The position numbers were made by a program, and so were the translations under genes. From Nocardioides zeae (lineage in GTDB: Bacteria; Actinomycetota; Actinomycetes; Propionibacteriales; Nocardioidaceae), in contig NZ_JAUTAN010000001.1 of the NCBI RefSeq assembly GCF_030818655.1, positions 3,968,001-4,032,000 of the forward strand: DNA of 64,000 bases. The letters run 5' to 3'. The notes beneath the pieces were generated by a model, which was not told where the DNA came from, searched no databases, and saw only the letters and a list, made by a program, of their open reading frames with translations. Within the stretch, counting starts at the first letter, position 1. Each line of letters begins with the position of its first letter. This document shows positions 33,541-42,524 of the stretch, one piece after another.

Positions 33541-35134
33541 GTGGCGAACTCCGCGAGCACACGCAAGGGCGGCGACGGGCGGCTCACCGCAGCTCTCGAC
33601 CCGCAGGACCAGGGACCCCAGGACGCGTGCGGCGTCTTCGGCGTCTGGGCGCCGGGCGAGGACGTGGCCAAGCTGACCTACTACGGGCTCTACGCGCTGC
33701 AGCACCGCGGCCAGGAGTCCGCCGGCATCGCGGTCAGCAACGGCCGGCAGATCCTCGTCTACAAGGACATGGGCCTCGTCTCCCAGGTCTTCGACGAGTC
33801 CACCCTCGACGCGCTGCAGGGCCACCTCGCGATCGGCCACTCGCGCTACTCGACGACCGGCGCGAGCACGTGGCACAACGCGCAGCCCACGTTCCACCCG
33901 ACGGCGCACGGCTCCATCGCGCTCGCCCACAACGGCAACCTCACCAACACGGCCGACCTCGCGGCGATGGTGCGCGACCGCAGCGTCCTCGACGGCGAGC
34001 TCGACCTCAAGGTGCACCGGCCCGAGCAGGTCGGCTCCACCAACGACACGAGCGTCGTCACCGCGCTGCTCGCCGACCACCCCGACACCACGGTCGAGGA
34101 GCGCGCCGTCGAGCTGCTCCCGCAGGTCAAGGGCGCCTTCTCCTTCGTCTGGATGACGGAGAACACGCTGTACGCGGCCCGCGACCCCCAGGGCATCCGC
34201 CCCCTGGTGCTGGGTCGGCTCGAGCGCGGCTGGGTCGTCGCCTCCGAGACCGCGGCGCTCGACATCGTCGGCGCCTCGTTCATCCGCGAGATCGACCCGG
34301 GCGAGCTCGTCGCGATCGACGCCGACGGCCTGCGCACCCGCACCTTCGCGCAGCCCGAGCCGAAGCACTGCCTGTTCGAGTTCGTCTACCTGGCGCGCCC
34401 CGACACGATCATGACCGGCAAGCGCATGCACAGCGTGCGCGTCGAGATCGGCCGTCGCCTCGCCAAGCAGTTCCCCGTCGACGCCGACCTCGTGATCCCG
34501 GTCCCCGAGTCGGGCACGCCGTCGGCGATCGGGTACGCCGAGGCCTCGGGCATCCCGTACGGCACCGGTCTCGTGAAGAACTCCTACGTGGGCCGCACCT
34601 TCATCCAGCCCTCGCAGACCATCCGGCAGCTGGGCATCCGGCTGAAGCTCAACCCGCTGCGCGACGTCATCGAGGGCAAGCGCCTCGTGGTGGTCGACGA
34701 CTCCATCGTGCGCGGCAACACGCAGCGGGCGCTCGTGCGCATGCTGCGCGAGGCGGGCGCGCGCGAGGTGCACGTCCGGATCTCCTCGCCGCCGGTGAAG
34801 TGGCCCTGCTTCTACGGCATCGACTTCGCCACCCGGGCCGAGCTCATCGGCAACGGGCTGTCGGTGGACGAGATCTGCCGCTCCATCGACGCCGACTCGC
34901 TGGGCTACATCGACCTCGACGAGCTCGTCGACGCGACCGACGTGCCGAAGCAGAACCTGTGCCGCGCTTGCTTCGACGGCGTCTACCCGATCCCGCTTCC
35001 CACGCCCGAGCACCTGGGCAAGGACGTGCTCGAGGTCGGGCGCGACGGCCCCCGTCGTGCGCACGACCGACGTCGACGGCCTCGCCGCGTCCCTGGCCGG
35101 GAGCGGCGCGGCCGACGCGCTGCAGCGGCCCTGA
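33541..35134 (+). CDS. purF: Amidophosphoribosyltransferase PurF, with apparent frameshift near the 3' end
   Basis: First committed enzyme of purine synthesis: PRPP plus glutamine to phosphoribosylamine. The GTG at 33541 gives a short propeptide, with nucleophile Cys30 in DACGVFGVWAPGED. The glutaminase domain is followed by the PRTase site VVVDDSIVRGNTQR, and FeS-ligand Cys residues are present. About 30 residues before the end, frame 1 becomes Arg-rich with poor third-position GC, while the shifted frame from 35042 has GC at every third base and reads VVRTTDVDGLAASLAGSGAA to TGA at 35134. One extra G in the GGG at 35038-35040 explains it. Unshifted, the frame ends at 35202, overlapping purM. 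Confidence 0.9.
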
Positions 35135-35198
35135 CCCGCGCCGTACCCCCGCACCCGTCCCGCCCGAACCACCCCGCAGACCCCTGGGAGCAAGCCAC

Positions 35199-36278
35199 GT
35201 GAACCAGCCCGAGAACGCGTACGCCGCCGCCGGCGTCTCCATCGAGGCCGCGGACCGCGCGATCGACCTGATGAAGGGCTGGGTCGAGAAGTCCCGTCGT
35301 CCCGAGGTCATCGGCGGCCTCGGCGGCTTCGCCGGCCTCTTCGACGCGAGCGCGCTCAAGGCCTACGACCGTCCGGTGCTGGCCACGTCGACCGACGGCG
35401 TCGGCACGAAGGTCGCGATCGCCCAGGCGTTCGACAAGCACGACACGATCGGTTTCGACCTCGTCGGCATGGTCGTCGACGACCTCGTGGTGTGCGGCGC
35501 CGAGCCGCTCTTCATGACGGACTACATCGCGACCGGCCGCGTCGTGCCCGAGCGGATCGCCGCCATCGTCAAGGGCATCGCCGAGGCGTGCGTCGAGGCG
35601 GGCTGCGCGCTCGTGGGCGGCGAGATCGCGGAGCACCCGGGCCTGCTGGGCCCCGACGACTACGACGTCGCGGGAGCCACCACCGGCGTCGTGGAGGCGG
35701 AGCAGATGCTCGGCCCCGGCCGCGTGCGTCCCGGTGACGTCGTCATCGCCATGAAGTCGTCCGGCGTGCACTCCAACGGCTACTCGCTCGTGCGCCACGT
35801 GCTGCTGTCCGAGGCCGGTGCCGGCTGGAGCCTCGACCGCCACGTCGACGAGCTCGGCCGCACCCTCGGCGAGGAGCTGCTGACCCCGACGAAGCTCTAC
35901 ACCAAGCCGTCCCTGCGGCTCGCGCGCGAGACGGCGACGCACGCGATGGCCCACGTGACCGGCGGCGGCCTGGCCGCCAACCTCGAACGCGTCGTGCCGG
36001 CCGAGCTGACCGTCACCATCGACCGCGGCACCTGGACCCCGCTGCCCGTCTTCGACGTCGTGCGGCAGGCGGGCGACGTCGCCCAGGCCGACGTCGAGGC
36101 CACGCTCAACTGCGGCGTCGGCATGGTCGCCCTCACCGACCCGGGCTCGGTCGACGCCGCCCTGGCGATCCTCGCCGAGACCGGCGTCGAGGCCTGGGTC
36201 GCCGGCGAGGTGCGCGCGCTGGCCGACGGCGAGCGCGCCGGCTCCGTCAACCTGGTGGGGCAGCACCCGGGCTGGTGA
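35199..36278 (+). CDS. purM: Phosphoribosylformylglycinamidine cyclo-ligase PurM (AIR synthase)
   Basis: A 359-residue ATP-dependent enzyme that closes FGAM to AIR in the purine pathway. Motifs are GGFAGLFDAS, ATSTDGVGTKVAIA (the substrate and Mg-binding loop), DLVVCGAEPLFMTDYIA, ALVGGEIAEHPG and SSGVHSNGYSLVRH, with NCGVGM near the C-terminus. The GTG start has GGGAG 8 bases upstream. In other actinobacteria purM directly follows purF, and does so here with a 64-base gap after the corrected purF stop. It ends before a strong hairpin. Confidence 0.95.
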   Translation: MNQPENAYAAAGVSIEAADRAIDLMKGWVEKSRRPEVIGGLGGFAGLFDASALKAYDRPVLATSTDGVGTKVAIAQAFDKHDTIGFDLVGMVVDDLVVCGAEPLFMTDYIATGRVVPERIAAIVKGIAEACVEAGCALVGGEIAEHPGLLGPDDYDVAGATTGVVEAEQMLGPGRVRPGDVVIAMKSSGVHSNGYSLVRHVLLSEAGAGWSLDRHVDELGRTLGEELLTPTKLYTKPSLRLARETATHAMAHVTGGGLAANLERVVPAELTVTIDRGTWTPLPVFDVVRQAGDVAQADVEATLNCGVGMVALTDPGSVDAALAILAETGVEAWVAGEVRALADGERAGSVNLVGQHPGW

Positions 36279-36309
36279 GCCCGCGGGGCCGCCCGTCCCC
36301 CCTCCGCAC

Positions 36310-36349
36310 CACGAGCGCCCGCCCTCCGCGAGGAGGACGGGCGCTCGTG
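36310..36349. terminator. Hairpin family C, copy 1 (end of purM)
   Basis: CACGAGCGCCCG at 36310-36321 pairs with CGGGCGCTCGTG at 36338-36349; CCCTCC/GGAGGA extends the stem around a short GCGA loop. It lies 31 bases after purM and 33 bases before the convergent lipoprotein gene, so it can terminate both. A near copy lies at 37098-37137. Confidence 0.8.
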
Positions 36350-36382
36350 CTGTTCCCGGGGTGGCCCGGAGCGGGCGTGCGA

Positions 36383-36877
36383 TCAGCGCGCAGCGCCCTC
36401 GAGGGTGCCCTCGACGGGGCCCTCGGTGTCGTAGATGACGCACTGGACGGTGCGGTCGTCGAGACCGTCCCACGAGCCCTGGGTCGGGGTCAGCGGGTAC
36501 CAGTCCAGGAGCGAGTCGTCGTAGGCGATCTGCGCGAAGTCCTCGAACGCCGGTCCGCACTCCTCGATGGCCTCGTTGTCGATGGCGTCCTGACCCGGGA
36601 AGTCGCCGTCCTCGAGATCGAACTGGTGGTAGATCTCCGCCTCATGGGTCTCGGCGCACGGAACGGCGGCGACGTCCTCGAACTCGGTGCCGTCGGGCTC
36701 GTCGAAGCAGTCGCCCACCTTGAGCGCGAACGCGTCCTGCGTGCCGGCACTGGTGATCTCGTCGCTGGCGCCGTCGCGCTCGGCCTCGGCCTCGTCCTCC
36801 CCGCAGGCGGCGAGCGTGGTGGCGGCGGCGAGCGCGAAACCAGCCGCGAGCACGCGGCGGGCCATGGTGTTGTTCAC
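36383..36877 (-). CDS. Septum-formation-family lipoprotein
   Basis: A 164-residue lipoprotein. The GTG at 36877 has GGAAGGGA 6 bases before it and gives a short signal peptide with the lipobox TTLAAC. The mature part starts with an acidic linker and then a Septum_form-type domain with VGDCFDEPDG, VPCAETHEAEIYHQFDLE, ECGPAFEDF and TVQCVIYD; the four mature Cys would form two disulfides. Similar proteins were named for a septum-formation role in Streptomyces-type bacteria. It stands between purM and ponA2 and is enclosed by two family C hairpins. Confidence 0.82.
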   Translation of the reverse strand: MNNTMARRVLAAGFALAAATTLAACGEDEAEAERDGASDEITSAGTQDAFALKVGDCFDEPDGTEFEDVAAVPCAETHEAEIYHQFDLEDGDFPGQDAIDNEAIEECGPAFEDFAQIAYDDSLLDWYPLTPTQGSWDGLDDRTVQCVIYDTEGPVEGTLEGAAR

Positions 36878-37097
36878 GTGGTTCCCTTCCCGTCGTGCGC
36901 GACCGGTCGGCAGCACACGGAGGGTGAACCTAGCGAAGCCGCGTCCCCGGTGCTGAGAATTCCCTGAGTGACGTGGCGAGGGATGGCTCACACGCTCGCG
37001 TGACCGCCCAGAACTGGGACCTCGGAGCAGCTCCGCCCGGACCAGGCGCGCCCCAGCCGCACAGTTCCGGCGCCCGGGCGGACCAGGCCCCCCGACG

Positions 37098-37137
37098 CAC
37101 GAGCGCCCGCCCTCCGTGCGGAGAGCGGGCGCTCGTG
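37098..37137. terminator. Hairpin family C, copy 2 (end of ponA2)
   Basis: CACGAGCGCCCGC at 37098-37110 pairs with GCGGGCGCTCGTG at 37125-37137, with CCTCC/GGAG(A) extending it. It lies 20 bases after the ponA2 stop codon (minus strand). The arm is the same as in copy 1. The rest of 36878-37097 holds the promoter of the lipoprotein gene and unremarkable GC-rich DNA. Confidence 0.75.
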
Positions 37138-37156
37138 TCGTCCGTACGGCGCGGGG

Positions 37157-39611
37157 TCAGCCCCCGTCGCCGCCGGGTCCGTTGCCGCCGCCGGGCCCGG
37201 CGCCACCGGCGCCACCGGCGCCACCGCCAGCACCACCGCCAGCACCGCCGCCAGCACCACCGTCACCACCCGCACCAGGACCGCCGCCAGCACCACCGGC
37301 ACCAGGACCGGCGCCGTCACCAGGACCGGCGTCGCCGCCACCACCGCCACCGGCTCCGGCGCCGGGTGCGGGGTCGGCCGGCTCGGGCGCGGTCGTCTCC
37401 GGCTCGCGCGCGCGGGTCTCGTTGGTGGTGGAGCCCCGCGACGTACCGCTGCTGCGCTCGCGGCCACCGCCGCCGAGGCCGAGGAAGCCCTGCGGGTCGG
37501 GCGGACCGACGGCGTCGCGCAGCGCTGAGGCGCTGAACTGCTCGAAGTCGTCGCCGGCGAGCTCGTCCCGCACGCCGCGCATGGCGTCACCCCACATGGG
37601 GGCGACGTACCCGGAGGCGGACACGTTGTAGAACGTGCGACCGCCGACGCGCTGGCCGGACAGCGGGATGGGCGAGCCCGAGCTGTTGGCGCCCGCGATC
37701 ATGGCCGCGGTCGAGAGGTTCGGGGTGTAGCCCGCGAACCACACCGAGCGGCCGTTCTGCGTCGTTCCGGTCTTGCCGGCGTTGTCGATGCCGAGGTTCT
37801 GCGCGGAGGCGAAGCCGCCGGAGCCGAGGACGCCGGAGAGGATCTCGTTGACCGCGTCGGCCGTCTCCGGCTGGATCACCTGGTCGCAGGTCGGCAGGTA
37901 GTCCTTGAGCACGTTGCCCGCCGAGTCGAGGATGCGCTGCACCGGCAGGGCGTCGCAGTGCTGGCCGCGGGCGGCGAACGTCGCGTAGGCCTCGGCCATC
38001 TCGATGGGGCTGACGTCCGCCACGCCGAGCACGAAGGAGGGGATACGCTCGGCGCCGCGGCCGGGCTCCTCGGTGCCGGTCGGGTTGTTGAGCTCGACGC
38101 CCATCGACCGGGCGAGCTCGAACGGCTCGCAGAGGCCGGTGCGCTGCTCGAGCTGGGCGTAGAACGTGTTGACCGACAGGCGCGTGCCCGTCGTCATCGT
38201 CATGTAGCCCGAGCTCGTCGAGTTGGAGGGGTCCCAGATCGTCGAGCCGCCGTAGGGCTCGTCGTCGCAGTCCTTGAAGGTCGACTCCCGCAGCCGCACC
38301 TGCTCCGGGGAGTTGATGCCCCAGGAGACCGGGATCCCCTGCTCCAGCGCGGCGGCGAGCACGAACGTCTTGAACGTCGAGCCGGCCTGGAAGCCGTTGG
38401 CGTCGCCGAGGCGCTCGGGCACCGTGTAGTTGAGGTAGGTCTGGCCGGCGTCCACGTCGCGACCCATGGGGCGCGACTGCGCGACGGCGCGGACGTAGCC
38501 CGTGCCCGGCTCGACCATGGCGAGCGCGCCGATGGCGTTGTCGGTGGGGTCGACCGTCTCGGAGACGGCCTCGTCGGCCGCCGCCTGGAACGGCAGGCGC
38601 AGCGGCGTGCGGATGGTCAGGCCGCCCTCGTAGAGCAGTGCGCGACGGTCGGCCTCCGACTCGCCGAGAGCGGGGTCGGCCACGAGGTAGCGCAGGACGT
38701 AGTCGCAGTAGAACGCCGCCGCCGAGGAGACGCAGCCGTTGGACGGGGCCGCGACGTTGACACCGAGGTCGCTGCTGCGGGCCTCCTGCTGCTGGGCGTC
38801 GTCGATGACGCTGAGCTGTGCCATGCGGTCGATGACGACGTTGCGGCGCTGCAGGGCGCGGTCGGGGTTGACCGTCGGGTCGAGGCCCACCGGGTTCTGC
38901 ACGAGCCCGGCCAAGAGCGCGGCCTGCGGCAGCGTCAGGTCGGCCGCGTCCACGCCGAAGTAGGTCTTCGCCGCGGACTGGATGCCGTAGGCACCGTTGC
39001 CGAAGTAGGCGAGGTTGAGGTAGCGCTCCAGGATCCAGTCCTTGGAGTAGGTGTTCTCGATCGCGATGGCGTAGCGCAGCTCCTGGATCTTGCGCGCCAC
39101 CGTCTCCGCGGTCGCCGCCCGCCGGGCCTCCTCGTCGTCGCCCGCCTGCTGGATCAGCGTCAGCTTCACCATCTGCTGGGTGATGGACGATCCGCCCTGG
39201 ACCACGCCGGAGGAGGCCTGGTTGATGACGAACGCGCGCAGGGTGCCCTTGATGTCGAGGGCGCCGTGCTCGTAGTAGCGGTAGTCCTCGATCGAGATGA
39301 TGGCCTCGCGCATCACCGGCGCCACCTGGGTCAGGGGCACGTTGACGCGGTTCTCGTCGTACAACGTCGCCACGAGGGCTCCGTTCGCGTCGAGGATGCG
39401 GCTGCGCTGGGGCAGCGGAGTGGTCTCGAGCTCGGCGGGGAGCTCCTTCACGCTCTCGGAGACGTTCCGCGCGCCCACGCCGAGGAGCCCGGCGAAGGGG
39501 AGCGCGAGGCCCGAGGCGACGACGCCCAGCACGACCGACGCCCGCCACCATCACCAGCAGGTGCTTGACGACGCGGGCAGCCGTGAGGCGCTCGGGATCA
39601 GAGGAGGCCAT
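37157..39611 (-). CDS. ponA2: Bifunctional penicillin-binding protein PonA2-like, with apparent N-terminal frameshift
   Basis: A class A PBP of about 815 residues that polymerises and crosslinks peptidoglycan. Transglycosylase motifs: EDYRYYEHGALD, QGGSSITQQMVKL, ERYLNLAYFGNGAYGIQ. Transpeptidase motifs: SxxK GSTFKTFVLAA, SVN-type SSGYMTMTT..SVN, and KTGTTQNGRSVWFAGY. The head (MASSDPERLTAARVVKHLLVMVA) and the body (SVVLGVVASGLALPF) are in different frames; dropping one base at 39541-39543 joins them into one membrane anchor. The last 75 residues are almost only Gly, Ala, Pro and Asp. No PASTA domain is seen, unlike mycobacterial PonA2. It is divergent from whiB4, as in M. tuberculosis. Confidence 0.88.
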
Positions 39612-39734
39612 GGTGCAGAAGGGTACGGGGTGAACCTGTGAAGGGTCGCGTCCGCGACGACCCCCGACGGCGCAGACGGCGGGCCCCCCGCCCGGCTCGC
39701 CCGCACGGGTGAGTCCCGTGGTCCGGTACGGGAC

Positions 39735-39752
39735 GTCCTAGTCATTTAGGAC
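39735..39752. promoter_or_regulatory. Dyad upstream of whiB4 and ponA2
   Basis: GTCCTA at 39735-39740 and TAGGAC at 39747-39752, a perfect 6-bp dyad with spacer GTCATT, in an AT-richer part of the 269-base divergent region. It could bind a regulator of either gene; the factor is unknown. No other strong element was noted in the gap apart from an AT-rich stretch near 39790 before whiB4. Confidence 0.45.
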
Positions 39753-39880
39753 TACGTGATGTGAGCCGTGCGGGTCTGTGAATCTCCTCAGCCTTTCTTT
39801 ACCTTTCTCCGTGTTGGGTTGGAGAAGTGAGGGCGAGCGGCGTGGGGCTGCGGATCCTCCGGATGATCTGGGGACATCAC

Positions 39881-40165
39881 ATGTGGGTCGAGGACTGGAC
39901 GAACGAGGCGATCTGCCGCAAGACGACGCCCGACGAGCTCTTCGTGCGGGGCGCCGAGCAGAACAAGGTCAAGCAGATGTGCCAGGGCTGCCCCGTGCGC
40001 ACCGAGTGCCTCGCCGAGGCCCTCGACAACCAGATCGAGTGGGGCGTCTGGGGCGGCATGACCGAGCGGGAGCGCCGTGCGCTCCTGCGTCGCCGCCCCG
40101 AGGAGTCGTGGCGCGAGGTGCTGCAGAGCGCCCGCGCCCAGCACGCCGCCACCGCCGCCGTCTGA
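39881..40165 (+). CDS. whiB4: WhiB-family iron-sulfur regulator, WhiB4/WblA type
   Basis: A 94-residue WhiB-like protein. Cys12, Cys34, Cys37 and Cys43 are the cluster ligands (C..CQGC..C), followed by GVWGGMTERERRALLRRRP, the DNA-binding turn and basic tail. The FVRGAEQNKVKQMCQGCPVRTEC region matches WhiB4/WblA more than other paralogues. Position between ponA2 and the ArsA pair is the same as Rv3681c. ATG 39881 is preferred; an upstream start at 39827 would add 18 non-conserved residues. It probably senses O2 or NO and represses or activates oxidative-stress or envelope genes. Confidence 0.9.
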   Translation: MWVEDWTNEAICRKTTPDELFVRGAEQNKVKQMCQGCPVRTECLAEALDNQIEWGVWGGMTERERRALLRRRPEESWREVLQSARAQHAATAAV

Positions 40166-40181
40166 CGACCTGACGCCGGGC

Positions 40182-41453
40182 TCAGACCCGGCCGACGGCC
40201 AGCAGCTCGCCGACGCGGCGGAGCCCGTCGAGGTCGTGCACGTCGCTGGCGAGCGCCGGCACCACGGCGGTCGCCACCTCCGGGTGCGTCGCGGCGAAGC
40301 GTCGGCGCAGCTCGCCCTCCCGCTCCGTGATGCGCACGTGGTCGGCGTGCAGCCGCAGCAGGCCCTCGGCGAGGGCGGGGTCGTGCAGCGCCGTACCCCC
40401 CGGGTCCCCCTCGGTCTCCGCGTTCCGCGCCAGCCAGCGCGCGGCGGCGACGGCCTCCTCCGCGCCGAGGTCGACCGGGGGCTGCGGGTGTGCGCGGTTC
40501 ACGACGAGACCGGCCAGCGGCATCCGGTCGTCGGCGAGCCGCTCGACGAAGTAGGCCGCCTCGCGCAACGCGTCCCGCTCGGGCGCGGCCACCACCACGA
40601 AGGCGGTCTGGGCGTCCTGGAGCAGGGCGTAGGTCTGCTGGGCCCGCTGCCGGAACCCGCCGAAGACGGTGTCGAACGCCGCCACGAACGTCTGCAGGTC
40701 GGTGAGCACCTGCGCGCCCAGCACCTTCGTCAGGGCGCCGGTGATGAGGCCGAACCCCATCCCGAGCACCTTCGCGGGGCCCTTCGCCGGCGCGAGCAGC
40801 AGCTTGATGAAGCGTCCGTCGAGGAAGCTCGAGAGCCGTTCCGGGGCGTCGAGGAAGTCGAGCGCCGACCGGGACGGCGGGGTGTCGACGACGATGAGGT
40901 CGTAGGTGCCGTCCACCTTCGCCTGCCGGTGGATCTGGCCGAGCTTCTCCATCGCCATGTATTCCTGCGTGCCCGCGAACGAGCTCGACAGCGCGACGTA
41001 GAACGGGTTGTCCAGGATCGCCCGCGCCTTCTCGGGGCTGGCCTGGCTCTCGACGACCTCGTCGAAGGTCGACTTCATGTCGAGCATCATCGCGTCGAGC
41101 GAGCCGCCGCCGGCCGGGTCGATCCCGACGACGGGCCGCGGGGTGTTGTCGAGCTCCTCGATGCCCATCGACTGCGCGAGCCGCCGGGCCGGGTCGATGG
41201 TGAGCACGACGACCTTCCGCCCGCGCTCCGCCGCCCGCATCGCGAGGGCCGCCGCCGTCGTGGTCTTCCCGACGCCGCCGGACCCGCAGCACACGACGAT
41301 GCCCGTCCCGCGGTCGTCGATGAGGGCGTCGAGGTCGAGGTGGGGCGCGACCTCCGCCGCGTCGCCCGCCAGCCGGCCGACGCGGTGGCTGCTGCGCCGG
41401 TGGCTCCCGAGCCGCTCCGCCGCCCCGCCACCGGGCGTGCTGCTGACCGTCAT
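40182..41453 (-). CDS. ArsA/GET3-family ATPase, second gene (Rv3680-like)
   Basis: A 423-residue ATPase. P-loop GSGGVGKTTTAAALA with signature Lys, switch LTIDPARRLAQSMG, DTPPSRSALDFLDAP and LVVNRAHP give the SIMIBI/ArsA fold. The N-terminal 40 residues are basic and Ser-rich. Gene order matches Rv3680 of M. tuberculosis. Its ATG overlaps the (frame-corrected) stop of the first ArsA (ATGA), so the two subunits probably form one complex. The role is unclear: no arsenic genes are nearby, and the mycobacterial pair is linked to nitrosative-stress or glycerol phenotypes. Confidence 0.9.
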   Translation of the reverse strand: MTVSSTPGGGAAERLGSHRRSSHRVGRLAGDAAEVAPHLDLDALIDDRGTGIVVCCGSGGVGKTTTAAALAMRAAERGRKVVVLTIDPARRLAQSMGIEELDNTPRPVVGIDPAGGGSLDAMMLDMKSTFDEVVESQASPEKARAILDNPFYVALSSSFAGTQEYMAMEKLGQIHRQAKVDGTYDLIVVDTPPSRSALDFLDAPERLSSFLDGRFIKLLLAPAKGPAKVLGMGFGLITGALTKVLGAQVLTDLQTFVAAFDTVFGGFRQRAQQTYALLQDAQTAFVVVAAPERDALREAAYFVERLADDRMPLAGLVVNRAHPQPPVDLGAEEAVAAARWLARNAETEGDPGGTALHDPALAEGLLRLHADHVRITEREGELRRRFAATHPEVATAVVPALASDVHDLDGLRRVGELLAVGRV

Positions 41454-42485
41454 GCCATCCCCTGTCGCCGCAGGTGCCCCGCCAGCTCGTAGAGCCCGCC
41501 GAGGTCGACGCCGCCCGCCATGCGCGGGAGCTCGTAGGTGGGGGACGCCGTACGTCGCGACCAGCGCCCGCTGCGCGTCCTCGAGCGCCTTGCGCTCCGC
41601 GTGGTCCCGACCCTGCGCGAGCAGGTGCTCCGCGAGGTCGGCGAGCTCGTCGGGCCCGCCGTCGATCCCGGCGGCGCCCAGGTCCTCGGCGAGGGGCGCC
41701 GCCTGCGCCGTACCCGCGGTGACGGCCGCGAGGTCGTCGGCGTCCAGCTCGTCGGGGCGGGTCAGGTTGACCACGACGCCGCCCACGGGCAGCCCGGTGC
41801 GGCGGAGGTCGGCGATGCCGTCGGCCGTCTCCTGCACGGGCATCTCCTCGAGCACGGTCACGAAGTGCACGGCGGTCCGCGACGAGCGGAAGAGGGTCAT
41901 CATGAGGTCGGCCTGGGACTTCACGGGCCCGACCTTGGCCAGCCCGGCCAGCTCGTCGGAGACGTTGAGGAACTGGGTGATGCGGCCGGTCGGGGGAGCG
42001 TCGAGCACGACCGCGTCGTACTGGCGCGCGTTCTTGCCGCGTCGCCCCGGCTTGGCCGCCTCGAAGACCTTGCCGGTGAGCAGCACGTCGCGCACGCCGG
42101 GCGCGATGGTGGTCGCGAACTCGACGACGCCGAACTTGTCGAGGGCGCGCCCCGCACGGCCGAGGCGGTAGTACATCGCGAGGTAGTCGAGCAGCGCGGA
42201 CTCGGCGTCGATGTGCAGCGCGTGCACGGTGCCGGCCGCGCCGCTCGGCTCCGCGGGGAGGCCCTTGGCGATCCGACGCTCCTCGTAGGGCAGCGGGTCG
42301 ACGTCGAACATCCGGGCGATGCCCTGGCGACCCTCCACCTCGCAGAGGAGCACCTCCTTGCCCCGGGAGGCCAGGGCGAGGGCGAGCGCGGCGGCCACGG
42401 TGGATTTCCCGGTGCCGCCCTTGCCGGTCACGACGTGCAGCTGCACGCCCGGCCAGTCGGGCCCGGGGCGATCGTCGGCGGACAC
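41450..42485 (-). CDS. ArsA/GET3-family ATPase, first gene (Rv3679-like), with apparent C-terminal frameshift
   Basis: About 345 residues from GTG 42485. Motifs: GKGGTGKSTVAAALA (P-loop with signature Lys), EVEGRQGIARMFDV, VVLDAPPTGRITQFLN and VVVNLTRPDELDADD. In the direct frame the end goes out of register after VATYGVP and runs on into the next gene. One base fewer in the five-G run 41540-41544 (five C on the coding strand) gives VPTYELPRMAGGVDLGGLYE and a stop at 41450 that overlaps the next ATG by 4 bases. This restores both the family ending and the coupled start, so the shift is probably real to the sequence record and not biology. Divergent from the YciI gene. Confidence 0.88.
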
Positions 42486-42524
42486 GCGCGCAGCATAGCC
42501 AGCGGGCCCTGGGAGGATGCCCGC

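Noticed and set aside
35135..35202. PurF extending to 35202 and overlapping purM by 4 bases
   Set aside because: Third-position GC falls sharply in that frame while the shifted frame is perfect and yields a proper ending at 35134.
37157..37385. GC-rich triplet repeats as a regulatory or CRISPR-like array
   Set aside because: They encode the in-frame Gly/Ala/Pro tail of PonA2.
40182..42485. Arsenite efflux pump ATPases
   Set aside because: The order with whiB4 and ponA2 and the lack of arsB/arsC identify them as the Rv3679/Rv3680-type pair.
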